Source: Bifidobacterium sp.
Lineage (GTDB): Bacteria > Actinomycetota > Actinomycetes > Actinomycetales > Bifidobacteriaceae
Direction: 5' to 3'
Assembly: GCF_022640935.1 (NCBI RefSeq)
Contig: NZ_JALCCV010000005.1
Span: 1 to 64,000 of the forward strand
Length of the DNA: 64,000 bases
The translations under genes and the position numbers were made by a program. Shown piece by piece: positions 18,133 through 25,260 of this stretch. The notes under the pieces are model-generated. The model saw nothing but the letters and a program-made list of their open reading frames with translations, ran no database searches and was not told the DNA's origin. Every line of letters begins with the position of its first letter. Within the stretch, counting starts at the first letter, position 1.

Positions 18133-18458
18133 TCCAGACACTCGAAAAACAGAAGGCCGCAGCGATTGCAGTCGCCGCAGCCCGAGATTATGAACCCACC
18201 TACCAGCAGGATCGTCCCACAACTCTAGCACGGTATCCACACTTGGAGATGACTCGGGCCATGAGTCGGGCGCGCATTCTCAACGTCCTGTTTGCCGCCG
18301 ACATGGATGGCGTCATACCGGAGGAAACCGAACGTATGCGTCAGCTCGAAGCCCTGTGCGAGTGGTCGTTGCTGGTGCTCGGACGCCAGATTCACACGCA
18401 GGCGGATCGCAATCGGTTCATCGATTCCTATCAACTTGTCGTTGGGAGTCAGGCGTGA
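18129..18458 (+). CDS. Hypothetical protein of the integrated element
   Basis: The 109-aa product is predicted soluble and mainly helical, with a charged centre (MTRAMSRARILN ... IPEETERMRQLEALCEWS). I recognise no domain. It overlaps the excisionase-like gene upstream and the ATPase gene downstream by 4 bases each, which places it in a tightly coupled operon with replication genes. Confidence 0.7.
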   Translation: MIQTLEKQKAAAIAVAAARDYEPTYQQDRPTTLARYPHLEMTRAMSRARILNVLFAADMDGVIPEETERMRQLEALCEWSLLVLGRQIHTQADRNRFIDSYQLVVGSQA

Positions 18459-19480
18459 CACAGACTATGGAGGCGACCATTTTGGCTACAGGCGAGACGC
18501 GGGAGGCGAGGGCTTTCCTGAAAAAAAGCTCGTTCAACGCCAGGGAACTTATGCAGCAGCGGTTTCCACCGATTCAGGAATTAGTGCCGGGCGTGATCGC
18601 AACTGGACTGGTCATGCTCGTGGCCGCGCCCAAGATAGGCAAGAGCTGGATGTGCCTCGACCTTGACTACCAGGCATCCATAGGGGGCCGCGCGTTCGGG
18701 TGCATCGGGATCAGCCAGCGCCCGACCATGTACCTCGCGTTGGAGGATGGGCCGCGCCGGTTGCAGAACCGCATGAACAAACTCGGTATCATCGAACCGC
18801 CCACCGACATGCGTTTCGTCACCTCATTGGGCGATGTGAATCTCCTGGACTCCATACGCATGTTTCTGCACGAAAGCGCGGGCCGCGACCCTCTGGTGAT
18901 CCTCGACACCCTAGGTAAGGTCAAGGGCATGGCCTCCCGCGTCACGGGCGAGAACGACTTCGAGCGCGACTACCGTCTCATGGGCGGATTCAAGGAGGCT
19001 GTGGACGAAGTGGACGGGTCCACCCTGCTGATCGTCCACCACACCAGAAAGATGGGCGCGGGCGACTTCCTTGACACGATATCCGGCACCAACGGCATCG
19101 CCGGTGCCGCCGATACGATACTGAAGCTCGACCGGCAGCGCAACAGCAACGACGGCATCCTGCACGTCACCTCCAGGGACGCCGCCGAAGGCGAATACGC
19201 CATGCAATTCGACGCTGATAGTGGCTTGTGGACGCTCACCGGCGGTTCCCTGAGCGAAGCCGCCGATGCCGCGCGCGAGGCCAGACAGACCAACAACGTG
19301 GGCGACCAGATGGCCGACGTGATCCGGCTGGTCAACGAGCACCCCGAAGGCATCAAACCCTATCAGGTCGGCGAACAGCTCGACATGGGAGCGCAGAAGG
19401 CAGGAAAGTATCTCAAACGCGCTGCTGACTCCGAACGAATAAGGAACCCGAGCCGTGGACTCTACACACCTGTCGAATGA
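18455..19480 (+). CDS. RepA/AAA_25-type ATPase (replication protein)
   Basis: The 341-aa product is a RecA-fold ATPase of the RepA/AAA_25 group. The Walker A motif is APKIGKSW near residue 58, Walker B is LVILDTLGK near residue 150, and the downstream LIVHHTRK matches the motif typical of the family. The C-terminal 60 residues (DVIRLVNEHPEGIKPYQVGEQL ...) look like a winged helix. Such proteins serve as replicative helicases on plasmids and phage islands. A GTG start at 18455 overlaps the previous stop (GTGA); an ATG at 18467 is possible. An array of iteron-like repeats follows directly. Confidence 0.85.
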   Translation: MTQTMEATILATGETREARAFLKKSSFNARELMQQRFPPIQELVPGVIATGLVMLVAAPKIGKSWMCLDLDYQASIGGRAFGCIGISQRPTMYLALEDGPRRLQNRMNKLGIIEPPTDMRFVTSLGDVNLLDSIRMFLHESAGRDPLVILDTLGKVKGMASRVTGENDFERDYRLMGGFKEAVDEVDGSTLLIVHHTRKMGAGDFLDTISGTNGIAGAADTILKLDRQRNSNDGILHVTSRDAAEGEYAMQFDADSGLWTLTGGSLSEAADAAREARQTNNVGDQMADVIRLVNEHPEGIKPYQVGEQLDMGAQKAGKYLKRAADSERIRNPSRGLYTPVE

Positions 19481-19481
19481 G

Positions 19482-19653
19482 TGGGAAAAGTGGGAATTTG
19501 GGAAAAGGGAAGCATGAACCATTGCCATACCAACGATTCCTGACCGCCTTCAATTTCCCACTCGATTTCCCAGTGGGAAAAGATGAGCGATTATCACATC
19601 GGCGAAATACCAACGATTCAGCGCTTCAATTTCCCACATACCCACATTTCCCA
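19482..19653. repeat. Iteron-like TGGGAAA repeats, candidate replication origin
   Basis: Seven exact copies of TGGGAAA or its complement lie at 19482, 19499, 19554, 19566, 19574, 19630 and 19647, with a near-copy at 19491. A palindromic pair with one base between (TTTCCCA-G-TGGGAAA) sits at 19566-19580. A longer direct repeat, ATACCAACGATTC ... TTCAATTTCCCAC, occurs at about 19528-19561 and 19608-19637. The array begins at the stop codon of the ATPase gene. In staphylococcal islands the origin also lies directly after the replication gene and is built of iterons. Confidence 0.6.
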
Positions 19654-19686
19654 CCATTTACCACAGCACAAGGAAAGGAACCGATC

Positions 19687-19914
19687 ATGAACACCAAGCC
19701 AGCCAAGACCCTCGTCACCGCCCATATGATTACCGGCCCTGTTGTCAATGGGCAGGAGGTGCTTACTTTCTGCGGACAGCACCTCACCATCGATGCTCAG
19801 GGAACCGAAAACATCAACCAGACAGGCGACTACATCGTCTGCCCCCTGTGCGAGGTCGCCTACGAACTGGCCGACATTCCAGTGCCACCACTTGAACAGG
19901 GCAGTCTCTTTTGA
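19687..19914 (+). CDS. Small CxxC protein of the integrated element
   Basis: The 75-aa product contains FCGQH and VCPLCEVAYE, a Cys-x2-His/Cys-x2-Cys pattern that could bind zinc. It resembles small phage proteins without assigned function. The start at 19687 has the purine-rich AAGGAAAGGAA upstream. The frame is open back to 19477, where an ATG overlaps the ATPase stop, but that extension would translate the iteron array and is less likely. Confidence 0.6.
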   Translation: MNTKPAKTLVTAHMITGPVVNGQEVLTFCGQHLTIDAQGTENINQTGDYIVCPLCEVAYELADIPVPPLEQGSLF

Positions 19915-20183
19915 ACATCACACGCAAGCCGCAGCCAGACCCCAGCGTGTCCACCGAACGCGAGTACGCGCGGCATCTCGCCTACCGGTTGTTGTCGGAG
20001 ATGGCGGCTGCCTTGCTCGAATCCCGGCCCGGCAGGATAGGCGTGCCGAAAGTCGACCCGATCTTCGGCGCAATCGTCGGCAGGAGCCTACAGCTCATAG
20101 CCGATCAAGTAAAAGCTTCCGGCGCTCCGGCGTCGGCGGAACCAATAAAACAAAACCCCGGCGATACGAACACCGGGGAATAA
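19911..20183 (+). CDS. Hypothetical protein of the integrated element
   Basis: The 90-aa product starts at a TTG that overlaps the preceding stop by 4 bases, a coupling seen throughout this operon. The centre is helical (YARHLAYRLLSEMAAALLE) and the tail is Gly/Pro/Ala-rich. No domain is recognised. Confidence 0.55.
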   Translation: MNITRKPQPDPSVSTEREYARHLAYRLLSEMAAALLESRPGRIGVPKVDPIFGAIVGRSLQLIADQVKASGAPASAEPIKQNPGDTNTGE

Positions 20184-20197
20184 ACAAAGGAGAAATT

Positions 20198-20857
20198 ATG
20201 AACAACCAAACTCCCACAACCAATTCTAGCGACTCCGACCTGCTCTCGCTCGCGGGGAAGTACGGCCACGCCCTCGCCGGCCTGTCGTCACGGCTCCTGC
20301 CGAACGGCTACCGGCTCGGCTTCACCCGCACCGTCGGCGGGGACGGAGCGCGCTTCGGGATCGAAGTGGACGGACCGGACGGAACGGACTTCACGTATCC
20401 CATCGCCGGAGCGCCCGACGCGCAGTCGGTGGAGATCTTCGCGCAGACGATCCAGCGTCTGGTGTGGGCGGCCAACAACGCGGCGGCCGACCACGACCGT
20501 CCCTGCAACGAATGGCACTCCCGCTACGAGGGCCTGGAGCGTCCCACCCTCGTGCTGAGGCACGATCCGGGCTGGGTCTGCGAGGATGTGAGCATGAATG
20601 ACTCCGAGGTCGGCCACCGGCTGTTCCGCAGCGACTTCGAGCCGTTGGAGCTGTCCTTCGAGGTCTACGAGAACGACGGCTCCCCGATCTCCGTCAGCTT
20701 CGGCGGCGAGATCGACCGGACGGTGAGGGATCCCGAGGAGCTGCTCGAACTCGGCGACAAGGCCACCGACGAGCTGGCCAAATGGTTCGACGACTGCGCC
20801 ACCGTCACCGACTGGTTCCAACGGCACGACACCATCAAGGAGACCGACCATGAGTGA
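20198..20857 (+). CDS. Hypothetical acidic protein of the integrated element
   Basis: The 219-aa product starts at 20198 after AAAGGAGAAATT. It is strongly acidic and hydrophilic, with the segments LAGKYGHALAGLSSRLLPNG near residue 18 and WFDDCATVTDWFQRH near the end. No transmembrane or signal segment is present. I do not recognise a family. The stop overlaps the next small gene by 8 bases. Confidence 0.65.
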   Translation: MNNQTPTTNSSDSDLLSLAGKYGHALAGLSSRLLPNGYRLGFTRTVGGDGARFGIEVDGPDGTDFTYPIAGAPDAQSVEIFAQTIQRLVWAANNAAADHDRPCNEWHSRYEGLERPTLVLRHDPGWVCEDVSMNDSEVGHRLFRSDFEPLELSFEVYENDGSPISVSFGGEIDRTVRDPEELLELGDKATDELAKWFDDCATVTDWFQRHDTIKETDHE

Positions 20858-20972
20858 GGCATTCATGACAGGCATCGTCCTGGGCTGCGTCTGCCTGGGC
20901 CCGTTTCTGGGCGGCATGGCAATGGAGTTTCTAATCAACAAACAAGAATCAAAGGAGCGTAACAATGAGTGA
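20850..20972 (+). CDS. 40-aa single-span membrane peptide
   Basis: This short frame begins at an ATG that overlaps the previous stop and ends inside the start of the scaffold-like gene (8-base overlaps on both sides). The product has one hydrophobic segment (GIVLGCVCLGPFLGGMA) and a charged C-terminus (NKQESKERNNE). The upstream sequence AAGGAGACCGACC supplies a ribosome binding site. The close packing on both sides supports real coding. Confidence 0.6.
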   Translation: MSEAFMTGIVLGCVCLGPFLGGMAMEFLINKQESKERNNE

Positions 20973-21564
20973 AATTACTGAAGCGAATGAGACGGAAGGC
21001 CAGACGGCGGAACCGCAGCCGGAGACCATCGAAACCACGAAAGGAACGAGCCGCGAGGCGAAGTACAGGAATCGCGCCAAGCAAGCCGAACAGCAAGCCG
21101 AACGGCTATCTGCGTTGCTGACCGAAGCCCGCAAAACGATCCTTAGCAGTGCATTGAAAGACCTGAACCAGCAAGCCGCCCAAGACCTGCTCAACGGCAT
21201 GGAGGGCGAACAGGTCGCCTCGTTCTTCGACGACGACGGCCAACTGTCCGCCAATCACATCAACGAGTACACGGACGAGCTGCTCAAGGCGAAGCCGTAT
21301 ATGCGCGCCGATGACGCCGAATCAAAGCTCAAGAAAATAGAAACGGATCGCCAGCTATCCGAGTGGAAGGCGCAGGTCTCCGACGAGACCGAAGTGCCCG
21401 CCGAGGTTCTTGTCGGCTCATCGTTGGAGGAGTTACGCGCATTCGCCAAGAAACTCAGGAAAAACGCCGACAGAATACACCCATACGGACTGAAGATCCC
21501 AGGTATCGGAGACGTGCCGATGCATGAGGCCCGAACCAACCGCTGGGATGGCACCTTCCGGTAG
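20965..21564 (+). CDS. Phage scaffold-like protein
   Basis: The 199-aa product is hydrophilic, with an acidic N-terminus (residues 1-30), a coiled-coil-like stretch from about 33 to 75 (KYRNRAKQAEQQAERLSALL) and a basic helical region near 160-170. Length, composition and position directly before the capsid gene fit a phage scaffolding protein, which directs assembly of the procapsid shell. An AAAGGAGCG site precedes the start. No prohead protease domain is visible in it. Confidence 0.65.
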   Translation: MSEITEANETEGQTAEPQPETIETTKGTSREAKYRNRAKQAEQQAERLSALLTEARKTILSSALKDLNQQAAQDLLNGMEGEQVASFFDDDGQLSANHINEYTDELLKAKPYMRADDAESKLKKIETDRQLSEWKAQVSDETEVPAEVLVGSSLEELRAFAKKLRKNADRIHPYGLKIPGIGDVPMHEARTNRWDGTFR

Positions 21565-21573
21565 GCAATAGGC

Positions 21574-21719
21574 TATAATTGGAACTAGTAGGCAGTCCTC
21601 TTCCAGTGCTGGGCGCTGGGAGGACGGCCACAGGATACCCGCCGCAGGACGGCGGGCGGCATCACGCAGGGCGTGACCCGGATAGCACAACACTATTGGG
21701 TCACGCCCCCACTTTTTTT
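21574..21719 (+). ncRNA. Structured leader/candidate attenuator before the capsid gene
   Basis: A TATAAT at 21574-21579 is followed by three hairpins: 21595-21625 (GTCCTC and CCAG arms paired with CTGGGAGGAC, TT bulge), 21638-21656 (CCCGCC/GGCGGG) and 21669-21708 (11-bp stem GGGCGTGACCC/GGGTCACGCCC). The last is followed by T7 at 21713-21719. The descending arm can instead pair with an identical copy of the ascending arm at 21721-21730. No clear -35 box is visible, so the region may be a leader of the operon transcript instead of an independent RNA. Confidence 0.55.
21669..21719 (+). terminator. Rho-independent terminator upstream of the capsid gene
   Basis: An 11-bp perfect stem (21669-21679 with 21698-21708), extended inside by ATAG/CTAT, is followed after four bases by seven T residues. 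It lies 28 bp before the capsid start, so readthrough or a separate promoter is needed for capsid expression. Confidence 0.75.
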
Positions 21720-21746
21720 CGGCGTGACCCGGAAACGAGACAACAC

Positions 21747-22589
21747 ATGCAATTCAATACCACAGAGCAGAAATCCCTGTACCCCGACGAATCCTTCGAC
21801 TACCAGGAGGCCGTGCCGGACGCACTTATCGCCAACCCATTAGTGACCACTGTCGCGGGCATGATCGAAGGCGACAAACCCCAAGTCAGAGTGCCGTTCA
21901 TCAAGACCGATCCGACCAGCGGCTTCGTCAGGGAGGGCGCCGTCATCAACGATGGCGGGGGCGAACTCGACGAGGTGCTCATCACCACCGGCAAGGTCGC
22001 CACCCTCGTCACGCAGTCCAACGAGTCGGCCAGCTTCCAAACCGCCAGCCAACTGATCGCCGCAGGCGTCTCCCGCAGCATCATCACCAGCGCCGATCAA
22101 GCGTTTCTCAACAACCCTCAAGCCGCCGACCCAGCCGACCAAAACGGGCCGGTAGGACTCTTGAACACCACGGGAATCACCACACTGAGCACCAATGGCG
22201 ACAAGATCGTGGACGCGATAGCCGACGCCAAGGCCGGTATCGGCACCAACGGCGGCACACCAAGCGCCATCATCGTCAACTACGCGACTGAAGCGATCCT
22301 CAGAAAACTCGCGCTCAACTCCGGTGAGAAGGTGCTCGGCAGTCCCTCACAAGCCGGACAGCTCACCGTCTTCGACATGCCCGTCATCGTCAACAACGCC
22401 ATGCCCGACAGCCAGCTGTTCCTCACCTCGGCGTTCGAGATCGTGGCAGCAGTCGGCCCCGTCCAACTCGCCACCAGTGGTGACGCCCTGTTCAACAGCG
22501 ACAGCCTCGTACGCCGCGCTACATGGCGTATCGGAGCCAAAGCCATTCACCCAGACCGACTCGCCTTGCTGACCATCACCAGCGAGTGA
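21747..22589 (+). CDS. Phage major capsid protein, HK97 fold
   Basis: The 280-aa protein has the residue pattern of HK97-type shell subunits: an N-terminal FDYQEAVPDALIANPLVTTV segment, then VRVPFIKTD, EGAVINDGGGELDEV (the E-loop region), SNESASFQTASQLIAAGVSRSI for the spine helix, and a C-terminal axial domain ending RLALLTI. It lacks the long N-terminal delta domain, consistent with a separate scaffold gene upstream. It could build a capsid sized for the small element, or remodel a helper's capsid. The start at 21747 is set by the preceding terminator and lies in good context. Confidence 0.85.
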   Translation: MQFNTTEQKSLYPDESFDYQEAVPDALIANPLVTTVAGMIEGDKPQVRVPFIKTDPTSGFVREGAVINDGGGELDEVLITTGKVATLVTQSNESASFQTASQLIAAGVSRSIITSADQAFLNNPQAADPADQNGPVGLLNTTGITTLSTNGDKIVDAIADAKAGIGTNGGTPSAIIVNYATEAILRKLALNSGEKVLGSPSQAGQLTVFDMPVIVNNAMPDSQLFLTSAFEIVAAVGPVQLATSGDALFNSDSLVRRATWRIGAKAIHPDRLALLTITSE

Positions 22590-22660
22590 CAGCCAACAGT
22601 TGACACAGTACTGAGCGTCTGCGGGCAACCGTGGGCGCTCTTCTCATAGGAGATAACAAC

Positions 22661-22813
22661 ATGGTCTCACACCAGAAGAAACAGCCACCAATCTCCAAAT
22701 GCGCCAACTGCGGAAGAGTTTTCTTCGACTATGCAGGCTTCAACTGGAACTTCAACGAACCACAATATCAACCACAAACACTCTGCTCGGAATGCCGGAA
22801 ACAAGCCGACTGA
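22661..22813 (+). CDS. 50-aa zinc-ribbon protein
   Basis: The product has CANCGRVFFDYAG and LCSEC, two CxxC knuckles separated by about 26 residues, which is a small zinc ribbon. A TAGGAGATAA site lies just upstream of the ATG at 22661. It is the last gene of the element. It may be a DNA- or capsid-associated accessory protein; function is unknown. Confidence 0.65.
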   Translation: MVSHQKKQPPISKCANCGRVFFDYAGFNWNFNEPQYQPQTLCSECRKQAD

Positions 22814-23427
22814 CAGACCAGGGGCCACCGCCCCAACCACCGCCTCTTAGCCACCACACAGGTCATAGGGTATTTTCCACACACCGGTTTTTTCCACACG
22901 GCCCCAACACCGCCCACACGCCACGGAACAGCCCCGAAACGGCGTAATTGCAACGTTTCCGACACTTTCAAAGGGCCAGTGCCTGCCGTCACGCCTCAAG
23001 TAAGGGCATTCTCAATCGTAGCGTAAACCGTTGGAATCATTGACCTTTGCCGTTACGGAACCCCACCCCGGCATCCCCCCCCACCCGGGCGAGGCTCCCC
23101 CCAGGGCTTAGCGCTTCCGTATCCCCCCGCGTGTGGAGAATTCCCGACGCATGTCATGTTTCCGGCCCTCCAGGGGGGTGCGTGGCGGCCCTATGGCATC
23201 CCTCCGACGTTTTCCACCGCACCGGCTCCCGAAGGCCGTCAGAAGGGATCAAACACCCCCGATGCCGTCACGAAATTACCTCGACGGACATCCCCTCGTC
23301 GAGAAGACGGATCAATGACTTCACTAGATGAAGTCAACGTTCTAGGCATCCCAGCGCCCACGGCTACACGATAGCGAGACAAGGGCACTCCCTAGTAGGC
23401 ATCACCCACGCACGCGCTAGACACAGG

Positions 23428-23454
23428 CTCGTTCCTCGGTAACCGAGGAACGAG
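23428..23454. repeat. 27-bp palindrome in the element's right end
   Basis: CTCGTTCCTCGGT is followed by one A and then its exact reverse complement. It lies between the second and third TAGGCA repeats. Candidate roles are packaging-site recognition or origin melting; neither can be decided from sequence. Confidence 0.7.
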
Positions 23455-23641
23455 TAGGCATCCCCGCGCACGCGCGAGGCAGAGGACAGTGACGGTGAGT
23501 GACATCCAGTGAGTGACACTGATTGCGACACTGAAGTTCTAGGCACGATCCAGACACGATGAACGACTTAGACAGAGTGCCTGGCAATTCCGTTTGTTAT
23601 CTTTTTGTTATCATGAATGCCGATTTCAGGCTTACAGAGAG

Positions 23642-23669
23642 TTGAAAACTGTTGGTATTCCAACGTTTT
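23642..23669 (-). terminator. Terminator of the tRNA-Gly transcript
   Basis: On the minus strand GAAAAC-GTTGG, tetraloop AATA, CCAAC-A-GTTTTC forms an 11-bp stem with one bulged A and ends in a T-run. It lies 5 bases after the tRNA and inside the element, so the element brings its own terminator for the tRNA it enters. Confidence 0.55.
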
Positions 23670-23672
23670 CAT

Positions 23673-23701
23673 ATGGAGCGGATGACGGGAGTCGAACCCG
23701 C
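23673..23701. other. Right attachment site (attR) inside tRNA-Gly
   Basis: This copy of the 29-bp core is identical to 15738-15766 and comprises the 3' part of the tRNA-Gly gene including CCA. Confidence 0.9.
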
Positions 23702-23747
23702 CTCTGAAGCTTGGGAAGCTTCCGTTCTACCGATGAACTACATCCGC
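23674..23747 (-). tRNA. tRNA-Gly (anticodon CCC)
   Basis: The minus strand reads GCGGATG at the acceptor, TAGTTCATCGGTA in the D arm, anticodon stem GAAGC/GCTTC with loop TTCCCAA (anticodon CCC), T arm GGCGGGTTCGACTCCCGT and acceptor CATCCGC, discriminator T and an encoded CCA. The 3' 28 bases belong to the 29-bp attachment core at 23673-23701. The gene is intact, so integration restored its 3' end. Confidence 0.93.
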
Positions 23748-24000
23748 ACGCGCCTACGCACAAACGTTCACTATAGCACATAGGCCGGCCCCCGCGCCCG
23801 TAGGCGCATGGTTTGCGCATCGCTCGCTTACAGCATTTCGTCGCTGCATCCACCGCCGCCAAGCCGCAACTCAGCTTGCCCCTGGAACCGCTTAGCGCTC
23901 CCGGCTTTCGTCGGCGGGCGGCGCATCGCACAATGAAACCGTCAAGCGGATACGCGATGCGTTATGTTCGTGAGGCACCACAACAGGATAAGGGGATGCG

Positions 24001-25260
24001 ATGAGCACGGTGATGAGGGCACGCCATCTGTCCAAATGGTATGGAAAGCATGAGGCGGTCCGCGATGTTTCCTTGGATATCGAGCCGGGCGCACTGACGG
24101 CGGTGATCGGGCCGAATGGGGCCGGCAAAACAACGACGATCAGTATGCTGACCGGGCTGGCCAAGCCCGATGGCGGCGTGATCGAATATGCTCAGACGCA
24201 CTCCGCGCCAGCGTCGGCAGTGACCAGTGTCGCTGCGTCGAGTCCAGAAGCGCAGCCGAGACGGACACCGCCCGGACGCGCAGAGCCAGAACCGCAATCG
24301 TCTCCACGAGCGCGTTTTCAATCGCACATGCAGGCACCTCGCCTCGGCGTCGTGTTCCAAGGCAGCGTGCTCGACCCGATGCTGACGGTGCGCGAGAACC
24401 TTTCGATACGCGCGCGGCTGTATCCCGGAATACCGCGCGGCCGGGTGAGCGAAGTCATCGCGCTGATCGGCGCCGAATCCTTCGCGGGTCAGCGGTATGG
24501 CTCGCTTTCGGGCGGGCAACGCCGCAGCATCGACATCGCCCGTGCGCTCATCAATCGGCCCGAGCTGCTGGTCCTCGATGAGCCCACAACCGGACTGGAT
24601 ATTACGACACGTCGGGCGTTGTGGACGATGCTCGACGGGCTGCGCACCCGCGAGAACCTCTCGATTCTGCTCACCACACACTATCTTGAGGAGGCCAATT
24701 ACGCGCAGCAGGTGTATCTCATTGATCATGGAGCCATTCGCGCGCAAGGTTCGGCGCAAGAGCTGATTGCGCGATACACGCAATACACGCTCGACGCCAC
24801 CTTCAGCCCGGAGCACCAGTGCGATATCGAGCAGATTGTGCAAAATTACACGGCCCGCGCGCAGCGATTCGATGGTTTTGACGGAGCACCTGCGATCCCG
24901 ACTACAGCAATCGAACCGAACGAGGCAGCAGGCAGCGCCAGAGAAGCCACACCAGCAACGGACGCCACCGCCACAATCGACAGCGACCACCTGCGTCTAA
25001 GCGTTTCCGGCGCCAACGAATGCATCGGCCTGCTGACAGCGATGCGGCCTTACATCCTCGATTTCCGTTGCCTGCGCGGCACGATGAACGACGTGTTCCT
25101 CACGCTCACTGGCCACGGCGGAGACGGCGAGAATATCCCATCTGATATTTCGCCGGAAGCGGCGAATACGAGCGGCACCCACAATATCGCCGCACTCACC
25201 ACCCGTACCGCCACCTCGAATCTCACCCCCGACGCCACTTCCAAGGAGCCCTGCTCATGA
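24001..25260 (+). CDS. ABC transporter ATP-binding protein (CcmA/NodI-type)
   Basis: The 419-aa ATPase subunit has Walker A GPNGAGKTT near residue 40, the Q-loop in GVVFQGSVLD near 118, signature LSGGQRRSIDIARAL near 170 and Walker B LLVLDEPTTGLD near 195. Between Walker A and the Q-loop is an unusual Pro/Ala/Ser-rich insertion of about 45 residues (near 65-110), and the C-terminal ~150 residues hold further low-complexity Thr/Ala-rich stretches. It is translationally coupled to the permease gene by a 4-base overlap and belongs to a four-gene set with a LytTR regulator. The substrate is unknown; drug or peptide export is the usual role. Confidence 0.9.
   Translation: MSTVMRARHLSKWYGKHEAVRDVSLDIEPGALTAVIGPNGAGKTTTISMLTGLAKPDGGVIEYAQTHSAPASAVTSVAASSPEAQPRRTPPGRAEPEPQSSPRARFQSHMQAPRLGVVFQGSVLDPMLTVRENLSIRARLYPGIPRGRVSEVIALIGAESFAGQRYGSLSGGQRRSIDIARALINRPELLVLDEPTTGLDITTRRALWTMLDGLRTRENLSILLTTHYLEEANYAQQVYLIDHGAIRAQGSAQELIARYTQYTLDATFSPEHQCDIEQIVQNYTARAQRFDGFDGAPAIPTTAIEPNEAAGSAREATPATDATATIDSDHLRLSVSGANECIGLLTAMRPYILDFRCLRGTMNDVFLTLTGHGGDGENIPSDISPEAANTSGTHNIAALTTRTATSNLTPDATSKEPCS

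Larger units (their letters stand above)
22814..23672. other. Repeat-rich gene-free end of the integrated element
   Basis: No credible coding frame covers these 859 bases. It holds two direct DnaA-like boxes TTTTCCACA (22873-22881 and 22890-22898), an inverted repeat TGACTTCA/TGAAGTCA (23316-23336), a 27-bp palindrome (23428-23454), four TAGGCA repeats (23343, 23396, 23455, 23540) each followed by similar C/A-rich sequence, and tandem GTGAGTGACA (about 23493-23516). This is the kind of sequence expected of an origin or a packaging site. Confidence 0.5.
15738..23701. mobile_element. Integrated capsid-encoding phage satellite or reduced prophage
   Basis: The element is bounded by identical 29-bp repeats at 15738-15766 and 23673-23701; the right copy is the 3' end of an intact tRNA-Gly gene. 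Inside, a leftward integrase-repressor pair faces a rightward gene set: excisionase-like, unknown, RepA-like ATPase, CxxC protein, several unknowns, scaffold-like, HK97-type capsid protein and a zinc-ribbon protein. It is under 8 kb and no terminase, portal, prohead protease, tail, holin or endolysin gene was recognised. Gene order (integrase and repressor, excisionase, replication ATPase, iteron region, packaging-related genes) recalls phage-inducible islands of Gram-positive bacteria. Whether it is mobilised by a helper phage is an inference. Confidence 0.85.

Noticed and set aside
19477..19914. 145-aa protein starting at 19477
   Set aside because: The extra N-terminal part would translate the iteron array; the ATG at 19687 has a good ribosome binding site and begins the conserved-looking part.
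21747..22589. Encapsulin nanocompartment shell instead of phage capsid
   Set aside because: The gene follows a scaffold-like gene within an integrase-bearing element, and no cargo protein gene with a targeting peptide is next to it.
23341..23565. CRISPR array from the TAGGCA repeats
   Set aside because: Repeats are short, unequal in spacing (53, 59, 85 bp) and diverge outside the core; no cas genes are present.
15738..23701. Integrative conjugative element
   Set aside because: No relaxase, coupling protein or type IV secretion gene is present, while capsid and scaffold genes are.
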